Positions 29,601 to 40,315 of a stretch of 64,000 bases of DNA are shown piece after piece (positions within the stretch are counted from its first letter, which is position 1; each line of letters opens with the position of its first letter). The notes below the pieces were generated by a model. That model searched no databases. It worked only from the letters and a program-made list of their open reading frames with translations, and was not told the DNA's origin. Source of the stretch: Serripes groenlandicus (taxonomy: Eukaryota; Mollusca; Bivalvia; Cardiida; Cardiidae); contig JASEVX010000001.1 in NCBI GenBank assembly GCA_031761405.1, positions 195,503,706 through 195,567,705 on the forward strand. The letters run 5' to 3'. Made by a program: the position numbers and the translations under genes.

Positions 29601-32600
29601 CAAGACACAGACTTTCGGAACTACACGCCTGGATCCGGTATAGTACTATCCTTTTTTTTACTTTCAACAAAGAAGAATGAATCAAGCTGCAAGGATAATC
29701 GACCCCACCCATCTTAGACTAATTAACATACACCTAAAATAAAGAACTTGGATTTTACGCTTAACAACAACATAGAGTCCGGCCGGACTGACTTCCTTAA
29801 AGATGCCAGCTACTTTTCCTTTATAGTTTTGATTATAATTATTATGTGTCTGCCTTCCAGTTGCTAAACTACGTTTCTTTTATTCCAGATTTGTTCCAGA
29901 TTTAAAACACGGTGAAGATAGAGACCCGCTTGCAATAGGCGACGACACAAGACACAGACTTTCGGAACTACACGCCTGGATCCGGTATAGTACTATCCTT
30001 TTTTTTACTTTCAACAAAGAAGAATGAATCAAGCTGCAAGGATAATCGACCCCACCCATCTTAGACTAATTAACATACACCTAAAATAAAGAACTTGGAT
30101 TTTACGCTTAACAACAACATAGAGTCCGGCCGGACTGACTTCCTTAAAGATGCCAGCTACTTTTCCTTTATAGTTTTGATTATAATTATTATGTGTCTGC
30201 CTTCCAGTTGCTAAACTACGTTTCTTTTATTCCAGATTTGTTCCAGATTTAAAACACGGTGAAGATAGAGACCCGCTTGCAATAGGCGACGACACAAGAC
30301 ACAGACTTTCGGAACTACACGCCTGGATCCGGTATAGTACTATCCTTTTTTTTACTTTCAACAAAGAAGAATGAATCAAGCTGCAAGGATAATCGACCCC
30401 ACCCATCTTAGACTAATTAACATACACCTAAAATAAAGAACTTGGATTTTACGCTTAACAACAACATAGAGTCCGGCCGGACTGACTTCCTTAAAGATGC
30501 CAGCTACTTTTCCTTTATAGTTTTGATTATAATTATTATGTGTCTGCCTTCCAGTTGCTAAACTACGTTTCTTTTATTCCAGATTTGTTCCAGATTTAAA
30601 ACACGGTGAAGATAGAGACCCGCTTGCAATAGGCGACGACACAAGACACAGACTTTCGGAACTACACGCCTGGATCCGGTATAGTACTATCCTTTTTTTT
30701 ACTTTCAACAAAGAAGAATGAATCAAGCTGCAAGGATAATCGACCCCACCCATCTTAGACTAATTAACATACACCTAAAATAAAGAACTTGGATTTTACG
30801 CTTAACAACAACATAGAGTCCGGCCGGACTGACTTCCTTAAAGATGCCAGCTACTTTTCCTTTATAGTTTTGATTATAATTATTATGTGTCTGCCTTCCA
30901 GTTGCTAAACTACGTTTCTTTTATTCCAGATTTGTTCCAGATTTAAAACACGGTGAAGATAGAGACCCGCTTGCAATAGGCGACGACACAAGACACAGAC
31001 TTTCGGAACTACACGCCTGGATCCGGTATAGTACTATCCTTTTTTTTACTTTCAACAAAGAAGAATGAATCAAGCTGCAAGGATAATCGACCCCACCCAT
31101 CTTAGACTAATTAACATACACCTAAAATAAAGAACTTGGATTTTACGCTTAACAACAACATAGAGTCCGGCCGGACTGACTTCCTTAAAGATGCCAGCTA
31201 CTTTTCCTTTATAGTTTTGATTATAATTATTATGTGTCTGCCTTCCAGTTGCTAAACTACGTTTCTTTTATTCCAGATTTGTTCCAGATTTAAAACACGG
31301 TGAAGATAGAGACCCGCTTGCAATAGGCGACGACACAAGACACAGACTTTCGGAACTACACGCCTGGATCCGGTATAGTACTATCCTTTTTTTTACTTTC
31401 AACAAAGAAGAATGAATCAAGCTGCAAGGATAATCGACCCCACCCATCTTAGACTAATTAACATACACCTAAAATAAAGAACTTGGATTTTACGCTTAAC
31501 AACAACATAGAGTCCGGCCGGACTGACTTCCTTAAAGATGCCAGCTACTTTTCCTTTATAGTTTTGATTATAATTATTATGTGTCTGCCTTCCAGTTGCT
31601 AAACTACGTTTCTTTTATTCCAGATTTGTTCCAGATTTAAAACACGGTGAAGATAGAGACCCGCTTGCAATAGGCGACGACACAAGACACAGACTTTCGG
31701 AACTACACGCCTGGATCCGGTATAGTACTATCCTTTTTTTTACTTTCAACAAAGAAGAATGAATCAAGCTGCAAGGATAATCGACCCCACCCATCTTAGA
31801 CTAATTAACATACACCTAAAATAAAGAACTTGGATTTTACGCTTAACAACAACATAGAGTCCGGCCGGACTGACTTCCTTAAAGATGCCAGCTACTTTTC
31901 CTTTATAGTTTTGATTATAATTATTATGTGTCTGCCTTCCAGTTGCTAAACTACGTTTCTTTTATTCCAGATTTGTTCCAGATTTAAAACACGGTGAAGA
32001 TAGAGACCCGCTTGCAATAGGCGACGACACAAGACACAGACTTTCGGAACTACACGCCTGGATCCGGTATAGTACTATCCTTTTTTTTACTTTCAACAAA
32101 GAAGAATGAATCAAGCTGCAAGGATAATCGACCCCACCCATCTTAGACTAATTAACATACACCTAAAATAAAGAACTTGGATTTTACGCTTAACAACAAC
32201 ATAGAGTCCGGCCGGACTGACTTCCTTAAAGATGCCAGCTACTTTTCCTTTATAGTTTTGATTATAATTATTATGTGTCTGCCTTCCAGTTGCTAAACTA
32301 CGTTTCTTTTATTCCAGATTTGTTCCAGATTTAAAACACGGTGAAGATAGAGACCCGCTTGCAATAGGCGACGACACAAGACACAGACTTTCGGAACTAC
32401 ACGCCTGGATCCGGTATAGTACTATCCTTTTTTTTACTTTCAACAAAGAAGAATGAATCAAGCTGCAAGGATAATCGACCCCACCCATCTTAGACTAATT
32501 AACATACACCTAAAATAAAGAACTTGGATTTTACGCTTAACAACAACATAGAGTCCGGCCGGACTGACTTCCTTAAAGATGCCAGCTACTTTTCCTTTAT

Positions 32601-34066
32601 AGTTTTGATTATAATTATTATGTGTCTGCCTTCCAGTTGCTAAACTACGTTTCTTTTATTCCAGATTTGTTCCAGATTTAAAACACGGTGAAGATAGAGA
32701 CCCGCTTGCAATAGGCGACGACACAAGACACAGACTTTCGGAACTACACGCCTGGATCCGGTATAGTACTATCCTTTTTTTTACTTTCAACAAAGAAGAA
32801 TGAATCAAGCTGCAAGGATAATCGACCCCACCCATCTTAGACTAATTAACATACACCTAAAATAAAGAACTTGGATTTTACGCTTAACAACAACATAGAG
32901 TCCGGCCGGACTGACTTCCTTAAAGATGCCAGCTACTTTTCCTTTATAGTTTTGATTATAATTATTATGTGTCTGCCTTCCAGTTGCTAAACTACGTTTC
33001 TTTTATTCCAGATTTGTTCCAGATTTAAAACACGGTGAAGATAGAGACCCGCTTGCAATAGGCGACGACACAAGACACAGACTTTCGGAACTACACGCCT
33101 GGATCCGGTATAGTACTATCCTTTTTTTTACTTTCAACAAAGAAGAATGAATCAAGCTGCAAGGATAATCGACCCCACCCATCTTAGACTAATTAACATA
33201 CACCTAAAATAAAGAACTTGGATTTTACGCTTAACAACAACATAGAGTCCGGCCGGACTGACTTCCTTAAAGATGCCAGCTACTTTTCCTTTATAGTTTT
33301 GATTATAATTATTATGTGTCTGCCTTCCAGTTGCTAAACTACGTTTCTTTTATTCCAGATTTGTTCCAGATTTAAAACACGGTGAAGATAGAGACCCGCT
33401 TGCAATAGGCGACGACACAAGACACAGACTTTCGGAACTACACGCCTGGATCCGGTATAGTACTATCCTTTTTTTTACTTTCAACAAAGAAGAATGAATC
33501 AAGCTGCAAGGATAATCGACCCCACCCATCTTAGACTAATTAACATACACCTAAAATAAAGAACTTGGATTTTACGCTTAACAACAACATAGAGTCCGGC
33601 CGGACTGACTTCCTTAAAGATGCCAGCTACTTTTCCTTTATAGTTTTGATTATAATTATTATGTGTCTGCCTTCCAGTTGCTAAACTACGTTTCTTTTAT
33701 TCCAGATTTGTTCCAGATTTAAAACACGGTGAAGATAGAGACCCGCTTGCAATAGGCGACGACACAAGACACAGACTTTCGGAACTACACGCCTGGATCC
33801 GGTATAGTACTATCCTTTTTTTTACTTTCAACAAAGAAGAATGAATCAAGCTGCAAGGATAATCGACCCCACCCATCTTAGACTAATTAACATACACCTA
33901 AAATAAAGAACTTGGATTTTACGCTTAACAACAACATAGAGTCCGGCCGGACTGACTTCCTTAAAGATGCCAGCTACTTTTCCTTTATAGTTTTGATTAT
34001 AATTATTATGTGTCTGCCTTCCAGTTGCTAAACTACGTTTCTTTTATTCCAGATTTGTTCCAGATT
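23654..34066. repeat. satellite block B, second run: 15 x 347, one 350, 14 x 347
   Basis: From 23,654 to 28,858 there are exactly 15 units of 347 bp. The unit at 28,859 is again the 350-bp GACTACACC type. From 29,209 to 34,066 there are exactly 14 units of 347 bp, followed by another GACTACA-type unit (348 bp). The marker units therefore recur at 23,304, 28,859 and 34,067, spacings of 16 and 15 units, which suggests a higher-order repeat of about 5.2-5.5 kb. Confidence 0.93.
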
Positions 34067-35490
34067 TAAAACACGGTGAAGATAGAGACCCGCTTGCAAT
34101 AGGCGACGACACAAGACACAGACTTTCGGAACTACACGCCTGGATCCGGTATAGTACTATCCTTTTTTTTACTTTCAACAAAGAAGAATGAATCAAGCTG
34201 CAAGGATAATCGACCCCACCCATCTTAGACTACATTAACATACACCTAAAATAAAGAACTTGGATTTTACGCTTAACAACAACATAGAGTCCGGCCGGAC
34301 TGACTTCCTTAAAGATGCCAGCTACTTTTCCTTTATAGTTTTGATTATAATTATTATGTGTCTGCCTTCCAGTTGCTAAACTACGTTTCTTTTATTCCAG
34401 ATTTGTTCCAGATTTAAAACACGGTGAAGATAGAGACCCGCTTGCAATAGGCGACGACACAAGACACAGACTTTCGGAACTACACGCCTGGATCCGGTAT
34501 AGTACTATCCTTTTTTTTACTTTCAACAAAGAAGAATGAATCAAGCTGCAAGGATAATCGACCCCACCCATCTTAGACTAAGCAACAAATACACCTTAAC
34601 ATACACCTAAAATAAAGAACTTGGATTTTACGCTTAACAACAACATAGAGTCCGGCCGGACTGACTTCCTTAAAGATGCCAGCTACTTTTCCTTTATAGT
34701 TTTGATTATAATTATTATGTGTCTGCCTTCCAGTTGCTAAACTACGTTTCTTTTATTCCAGATTTGTTCCAGATTTAAAACACGGTGAAGATAGAGACCC
34801 GCTTGCAATAGGCGACGACACAAGACACAGACTTTCGGAACTACACGCCTGGATCCGGTATAGTACTATCCTTTTTTTTACTTTCAACAAAGAAGAATGA
34901 ATCAAGCTGCAAGGATAATCGACCCCACCCATCTTAGACTAAGCAACAAATACACCTTAACATACACCTAAAATAAAGAACTTGGATTTTACGCTTAACA
35001 ACAACATAGAGTCCGGCCGGACTGACTTCCTTAAAGATGCCAGCTACTTTTCCTTTATAGTTTTGATTATAATTATTATGTGTCTGCCTTCCAGTTGCTA
35101 AACTACGTTTCTTTTATTCCAGATTTGTTCCAGATTTAAAACACGGTGAAGATAGAGACCCGCTTGCAATAGGCGACGACACAAGACACAGACTTTCGGA
35201 ACTACACGCCTGGATCCGGTATAGTACTATCCTTTTTTTTACTTTCAACAAAGAAGAATGAATCAAGCTGCAAGGATAATCGACCCCACCCATCTTAGAC
35301 TAAGCAACAAATACACCTTAACATACACCTAAAATAAAGAACTTGGATTTTACGCTTAACAACAACATAGAGTCCGGCCGGACTGACTTCCTTAAAGATG
35401 CCAGCTACTTTTCCTTTATAGTTTTGATTATAATTATTATGTGTCTGCCTTCCATTTGCTAAACTATGTTTCGGATTTTTGTTCCAGATT
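34067..35490. repeat. right-edge satellite units: 348, 361, 361 and degenerate 354 bp
   Basis: The last full units differ from block B. The unit at 34,067 (348 bp) reads GACTACATTAAC. Those at 34,415 and 34,776 are 361 bp with the complete GACTAAGCAACAAATACACC segment. The unit at 35,137 keeps that segment, but its end is diverged: CCATTTGCTAAACTATG and TCGGATTTTTG replace the usual sequence near 35,450-35,480, making it 354 bp. Edge units that keep the longest form fit the view that array edges escape homogenisation and preserve the older sequence. Confidence 0.93.
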
Positions 35491-35557
35491 TAAAACACGG
35501 TGAAGATAGAGACCCGCTTGCATAGGCGACAACACAAGACACAGACTTTCGGAACTA
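35491..35557. repeat. terminal partial satellite copy
   Basis: Homology runs from TAAAACACGG to GGAACTA at about 35,557 and then stops. Changes from the array consensus include loss of one A (CTTGCATAGGC) and GCGACAACAC in place of GCGACGACAC. This is the array-to-flank junction. An open frame starting in it at 35,500 looks accidental. Confidence 0.92.
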
Positions 35558-36512
35558 TGTCATGTCTTCTGTCCCAGATGGCGGGACCTCTCATATACTG
35601 CATCTTGTCAATATTCATAATTTCCCTTATTGACCCAACTTCACATTGGAGATTCCAATTTGACACCTCCCAATATAAAAATCCGGCCAATATCAACATA
35701 GCATTGCAGAGCTGTGCTTTTCTTTCTTATATAATTTATTTATTTACTAAACAGTTTTTCTGGCCATAACATTACACATTCTCCTTTTTGAGCAATAAAT
35801 GCTCTTTGTGTCTATTTTGTTGATGAAACGTTTTAATTACATCATAATGTTTTTTAAGAGAAACGAATTGAATAATGTCGGAGGGTGGAGGAGACACCTA
35901 AAACTGACCAGAGCATGGATCTTTCCTTACCTACTCACTGTTCAAAAATAAACTCGACAGGTTAGGGTTAGCAGTTCCCGATTTCAAGTTACGTTTTTCA
36001 ACAACCGTTTTATGCCCACTAGTATTTGCAAAATAAGCTTAGCTATTATATATATTGGGAGAATCGGAGAGTTGTATATATATGTACGCTGTAATTATGG
36101 ATTGTTGTCGATTAACATGTGCAATGCAGAGCAGCAAATATAAACTGTTTTACCTCTATCCTAAAACGTATATGGTGTTATATGTTTATATGTGTTTAAC
36201 GGAAGTATATAAATGATTTATGTACGTTTGAAAGCATTGAATTAGAACATAACTGTGTTACGAAAACAATTTCTTTATCTTCATAAGTTATTAAATTGTC
36301 AAGCCGTACTGGAGCTATAACCTTATTCAATAACCAGAACAATCTCAGTTAATCGATTAATTTACACCACCCATTTACCCGTAACACACAAAAAAAATAT
36401 AACCTGTTTTACCATGTCACTTATAGATGTGCTTCAATCGCAAGATGACTTTAAACAGATTATATTATGGCTTTCCCTCCCTGGCGCTCCAGGCCGTGTG
36501 ATTATAATAACA
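35558..36512. other. satellite flank, no gene seen
   Basis: AT-rich unique-looking sequence. The only longish open frame starts inside the last satellite copy (35,500-35,769, plus strand) and is hydrophobic and unrecognised, so I do not call it a gene. Short TATATA runs lie near 36,045-36,085. No repeat family is recognised here. Confidence 0.7.
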
Positions 36513-36607
36513 TTAGGACTGACTCGCTGGTGTCAGGATAAATGAACCAGTAGTACTGGTAAATTATTAAAGAAAACGCTGTGATTTAACTTGTTGTAGT
36601 GCCGTTA
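36513..36607 (+). mobile_element. degenerate SINE tail fragment
   Basis: GACTGACTCGCTGGTGTCAGG, AACCAGTAGTACTGG, then ACGCTGTGATTT and GTGCCGTTACA match, with decay, the SINE-like segments at 41,017-41,368 and 56,478-56,605. It has lost the GGCGTTAAAC ending. No target duplication found. Confidence 0.6.
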
Positions 36608-37051
36608 CAAATGTTACAGCATAATTAATAATTTCCCCTGAATCGATGTCCGGGGAGGACACACTATTGAAATTGCTCCTTAAGTCATTTATTTGTTTGA
36701 AAAGATCTTAGTTTATTGATGTTTACAACTTCATTTTCTGCTTATAAATGAAGAATACTAATCAATGTATATTAATCAATGTATTGATTCTGATATTTAA
36801 GAGCATTGTCCATCTATCATAATTGTATTCAAATAATTATTTTCAAAGTTTGAACTAGAAGACATTTAAACAGAGGCTTGGTTCGTTCACGAATGCTTCC
36901 AATATATTATGAATATGTTGATGAAGTAGGGGTGAACAAACCGAGTTCTGTTTCTTATACACAGTGGTAATTGTCAATAACAAAATAATGATAAATAGAT
37001 AATAAAAATAATTTATGTTTGTATTTAATGTTGTGTGTGAATATGTGTGTT
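36608..37051. other. AT-rich stretch, no gene seen
   Basis: No open frame or repeat that I can name. It holds AT-rich simple sequence including a duplicated AATCAATGTAT near 36,761-36,785. Confidence 0.6.
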
Positions 37052-37196
37052 CCTTAAATAGAGGATCTTACATGAGTGCTTATTTGTTATTGTTTTTATG
37101 AAACGAGTCGACTGAAATAATATCATATTCGTTTCAGTCGACGAGTTTCATAAAAATAATATTAAATAAGCACGAATGTAAGATTCTATTTATCAC
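37052..37196. mobile_element. foldback (inverted-repeat) element end
   Basis: Two arms of about 65 bp face each other across a spacer of roughly 13 bp. The left arm reads GAGGATCTTACATGAGTGC... and the right arm, read backwards, AGAATCTTACATTCGTGC.... Near the centre, AGTCGACTGAAA pairs with TTTCAGTCGAC. The same terminal sequence (GGATCTGACATGAGTTGTC) begins the composite element at 51,854, so this is one dispersed family. A short target duplication was not resolved. Confidence 0.75.
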
Positions 37197-37558
37197 ATAA
37201 CACCATAAAAAGATTGTTTTCAATCGATATTTCTTCGTCCTCATATAAACAGTGACCGAAGTTCACCCCGAAGTTCTAATGCATACTTCCACTGTTAAAA
37301 GTAGTCCCTATCAATAACCTTTTTGATTTTATACAAAATTAGCAACAAGGCACTTATAACATTTCATTTATCGAGATTTATTCTCTTTAAACAATAATTT
37401 TAATAAATGCCGAAATTCAGAACAATTGTAAACAATATGCTGTCATTTAAAGTGACGTCACACTGGAGTGACGTCACATACGTGCTGTGAGTCGGATATT
37501 CATGTAACTAGTTACATATGATAGTTATGTCACTCCTGGAGTGCAAGTTATGTGATAA
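37190..37558. mobile_element. MITE-like segment with TATCACAT ends and twin CRE sites
   Basis: The segment is bounded by TATCACATAAC on the left and GTTATGTGATA on the right, an 11-bp inverted pair. It directly follows the foldback at 37,052-37,196. The same order (foldback arm, then a TATCACAT...ATGTGATA segment) recurs at 53,733-54,121, so the two parts travel together. It contains two TGACGTCA palindromes at 37,453 and 37,469. Confidence 0.65.
37453..37476. promoter_or_regulatory. pair of perfect CRE palindromes (TGACGTCA)
   Basis: TGACGTCA occurs at 37,453-37,460 and 37,469-37,476. This is the full cAMP response element bound by CREB/ATF bZIP proteins in animals. A related pair at 54,000 and 54,019 in the second copy of the element implies that the sites belong to the element. 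Binding is not shown. Confidence 0.6.
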
Positions 37559-37860
37559 TTATGATTATCATACTTCATTATTTACATCATATTGTTTATA
37601 TGGCGGGGGACTGATTGTTCATAGACAGATGAAACACTGTTGTCTATGAATTTTCAATTTCATGGGCCGTGTTTCTAAATTCATCTTGGTCGTCATTTTA
37701 TCAATTTATTTCTTAAAAATATTATTTCTGTAATATAGTATCCAAATAATGGATTATTAATTTATTATCAAAATAAACTAAACTGTTCATATATTCTTTT
37801 TATTTTCTATGATAAACTCCATGTTAATCCCCTATGACAAAAGTTAATTTGACAAGCGTC

Positions 37861-38029
37861 ATTCATCTTTTACCAATGTATATGTGGAAAAGCAGCCAGT
37901 TACTTGGAAAGTTTGTTGTGTAGATTACTTGTGTGTGAAAGTCAGGAAACACATAAGAAGGTGAACTGGCCGCCGTAATATGACTGGAAATTTATTGAAA
38001 ATGCCGTTAAACCTCAATCAGTCAAACAC
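37861..38029 (+). mobile_element. 5'-truncated SINE
   Basis: The body matches the SINE at 61,066-61,276 with decay: CATTCATCTTTTACCAATG, TGTGGAAAAGCAGCCAGTTA, GTGAACTGGCCGCCGT, then GCCGTTAAACCTCAATCAG. The tRNA-like head is absent. It ends 15 bp before the Harbinger-like element. Confidence 0.8.
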
Positions 38030-38044
38030 TTTTTTAAACCTTTA

Positions 38045-39099
38045 TGCTGCGTTTACACTAGGCCAAGATGTCTACGATGTCCACGATTCTTTTAAATCGT
38101 GGAGCTCGACGATTTATTGTATAAGTTTATCTTTTTTTACGTTTTGCTACGCTTTTCTTCGCTCTCAGTACTTTTTGTTACGAAGCCAACACGACTCTGG
38201 TCAAGATCTGTTACGATCTCCACGATATGCTATCACGTTATGTCACGTTCCGTTAGGTTATGTTAAGATCTCTCTCGATCATGAAGTTCTGTTAAGATCT
38301 CCAGCGATTTAAGGCCACGATTTGAGCAAAATCTCCGCGCTTGCAGCACGATTGGGTATAAAAAAGAAGGTATTCTGGCCCTCTTGTTGGTTGGCAGATC
38401 CGGAAACTCTTCCTGTGGGGGCGTGGTCGGTGATGTTTCCGCTGCCTCCACAGGGACTTCTGCTGGGACTTCTTCAGATGCTGATAGAGGATGTGGAGCA
38501 TCCCGGCCTTTCTTGACAGAGGCCTTCCTTCCTTTATGGCTGGCATATTTTAAATCTACCAAACACTTTGATGTTTCCTTATTCAGTGTTGCAAACCTAA
38601 TGAACCTTACAGAGCGGGAACTTATCAGAGCGTGTCAGCGCGTGTATGCCTATCGGGATGTTCGTAGCAGAACGTGTCACAGCGTGATGTAATTACTCTT
38701 GCTATTCAATATATGTTGACGAATCGTAGTTGAGTGATATAGCGTGATAGACACGTGGTGGCATCGTAGTTAACCTTGAAGGAATCGTGTTTCCAAGTTC
38801 ATCAAGATCCCCAGCGATGCCGCATCAAGTTCTGTCACGTTCGGTTACGGTCTGTTAAGTTCTATACACTCTAATACACTCTACTACGATTCCCAAAATC
38901 TATCACGCTCTACAACGATTCCCAAGTTCTATCACGCTCTCTCAAGATTTGCGGTCAAATTGGCATAATCGTGGCCAAATTTTTGTCACGATCCTTACGA
39001 TAATTACGATTCCACCACGACCCCCACGACCCCCACGCTCATCACGATTCTCTCAAATCGTGGAGATAGTAGACATCGTGGCCTAGTGTAAACGCAGCA
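38045..39099. mobile_element. 1.06-kb DNA transposon with long TIRs and TTA target duplication
   Basis: Both ends read TGCTGCGTTTACACTAGGCC inward, and similarity continues through GATGTCTAC. Each side is flanked by TTA (38,042-38,044 and 39,100-39,102), a 3-bp target duplication. Behind each TIR is a small hairpin, CACGATT-six bases-AATCGTG. TIRs with a TWA 3-bp duplication are the mark of the PIF/Harbinger superfamily, so I class it as Harbinger-like; this part is inference. The interior is full of short repeated words such as CACGATTCCC and TCTATCACGCTC. No transposase is present, so it would be non-autonomous. Confidence 0.85.
38263..38562 (-). pseudogene. possible remnant of a protein carried by the Harbinger-like element
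   Basis: A minus-strand open frame of 99 codons inside the element looks more protein-like than its surroundings. A basic patch (SHKGRKASVKKGRD) is followed by an acidic, Ser/Pro/Thr-rich linker (SEEVPAEVPVEAAETSPTTP) and another basic patch (NKRARI). The frame stays open upstream of any ATG towards about 38,650, so the start is unknown. Harbinger elements usually carry a second Myb/SANT or MADF-like DNA-binding protein besides the transposase; a low-complexity tail of such a protein would look like this, but I see no such domain. It may be chance. No function is assigned. Confidence 0.3.
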
Positions 39100-39284
39100 T
39101 TACGCCTCTTTACTTGACAATAATTGCTTATCCTGTGTTAGATTAATCTTTCGACCCTTTCCAATATATACAAAACAAATCTTCAACATACGACTTTGAA
39201 AACGTATAGGTCGAACTATAAAATATCTATTTAAATGATACAGTTGAAAACATGCAGAAACAAGATGTGTTTGTGAAACACTTA

Positions 39285-40312
39285 TGACCCCGAATGGCAA
39301 CATCTAGGTCAAAGGTCAAGGTCGCCAGGTCAAAAATGTTGGTACTGACAGAAAGGTCATGTTACAAGGAATACACATGTGAAATATGGTAGCCGTACCT
39401 GTTATGGTTCAAAAGGAGTGGTCAAGGTTAAAGTTTTTTTCGAGAATGGTAACATCTAGGTCAAAGGTCAAGGTCGCAAGGTGAAACATTTTGGTACTGA
39501 CAGAAAGGTCATGTCACAAGATATACACATGTGAAATATGGTAGCCGTACCTGTTATGGTTCAAAAGTAGTGGTCAAGGTTAAAGGTTTTTTTTCGAGAA
39601 TGGTAACATCTAGGTCAAAGGTCAAGGTCGCAAGGTCAAAAATGTTGGTACTGACAGAAAGGTCATGTCACAAGATATACACATGTGAAATATGGTAGCC
39701 GTACCTGTTATGGTTCAAAAGTAGTGGTCAAGGTTAAAGGGTTTTTTCGAGAATGGCAACATCTAGGTCAAAGGTCAAGGTCGCAAGGTCAAAAATGTTG
39801 GTACTGACAGAATGGTCATGTCACAAGGAATACATATGTGAAATATGGTAGCCGTACCTGTTATGGTTCAAAAGTAATGGCCAAGGTTAAAGTTTGTTTC
39901 GAGAATGGCAACATCTAGGTCAAAGGTCAAGGTCGCAGGTCAAAAATGTTGGTATTGACAGAAAGGTCATGTCACAAGGAATACACATGTGAAATATGGT
40001 AGCCGTACCTGTTATGGTTCAAAAGTAATGGCCAAGGTTAAAGTTTGTTTCGAGAATGGCAACATCTAGGTCAAAGGTCAAGGTCGCAAGGTCAAAAATG
40101 TTGGTACTGACAGAAAGGTCATGTCACAAGGAATACACATGAGAAATATGGTAGCCGTACCTGTTATGGTTCAAAAGTAGTGGTCAAGGTTAAAGTTTCT
40201 TTCGTGCAGACAGACAGACGTGCAGACAGACGGGCAGACAGACGGGCAGACGTGCATACGTGCAGACAGGCCTAAAACTAGATGCCCACCGAATCGGAGA
40301 TTCCGGGGGCAT
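39285..40312 (+). mobile_element. pearl/Helentron-like element with six 152-bp core repeats
   Basis: It opens at TATGACCCCGAATGG and ends in a hairpin, ATGCCCACCGAATC paired with GATTCCGGGGGCAT (40,282-40,312); the hairpin's outer arm resembles the opening. Between them lie six tandem units of 151-154 bp (CATCTAGGTC starts at 39,301, 39,453, 39,607, 39,760, 39,912, 40,063), then a CAGA/CGGG simple repeat at about 40,203-40,268. Tandem core, simple repeat and terminal hairpin match the published bivalve pearl elements, thought to be non-autonomous Helitron relatives. No Rep/helicase is present. Confidence 0.75.
39306..39318 (+). promoter_or_regulatory. perfect DR1 nuclear-receptor site, first of six
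   Basis: AGGTCA-A-AGGTCA is two half-sites in direct repeat with one spacer base, the DR1 consensus for RXR, HNF4 and COUP-TF type receptors. A further AGGTC follows directly. The same sequence recurs in every core unit at about 39,458, 39,612, 39,765, 39,917 and 40,068. The motif match is exact; receptor binding is only an inference. Confidence 0.6.
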
Positions 40313-40315
40313 AAA

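Larger units (their letters stand above)
1..35557. repeat. 35.5-kb satellite array, 102 full units of 327-361 bp plus one partial
   Basis: Head-to-tail copies of one AT-rich unit fill the first 55% of the window and run off its left edge. Using the motif TAAAACACGG as the unit start, I count 30 units of 349 bp, one of 361, one of 327, 32 of 347, four mixed units (350, 343, 347, 350), 15 of 347, one of 350, 14 of 347, then 348, 361, 361, a degenerate 354, and a partial last copy. Each unit has one BamHI site (GGATCC) and one 14-bp GC palindrome. Units look nearly identical; the one substitution I noticed inside the array is G to T at 10,025, though I did not check every base. No known satellite family is recognised. 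It could be a classical satellite, an amplified gene segment (see the exon-like module) or an array made longer or cleaner by assembly. Confidence 0.98.

Noticed and set aside
1..35557. CRISPR array
   Set aside because: Units are 347-361 bp, near-identical throughout and without variable spacers; the setting is animal DNA.
1..35557. Centromere assignment for the satellite
   Set aside because: Length and homogeneity would fit, but nothing in the sequence shows centromere protein binding, and block-like arrays also occur elsewhere.
35500..35769. 89-codon plus-strand open frame, partly hydrophobic
   Set aside because: It starts inside the decayed last satellite copy, has no recognised motif, and overlaps an equally long frame on the other strand.
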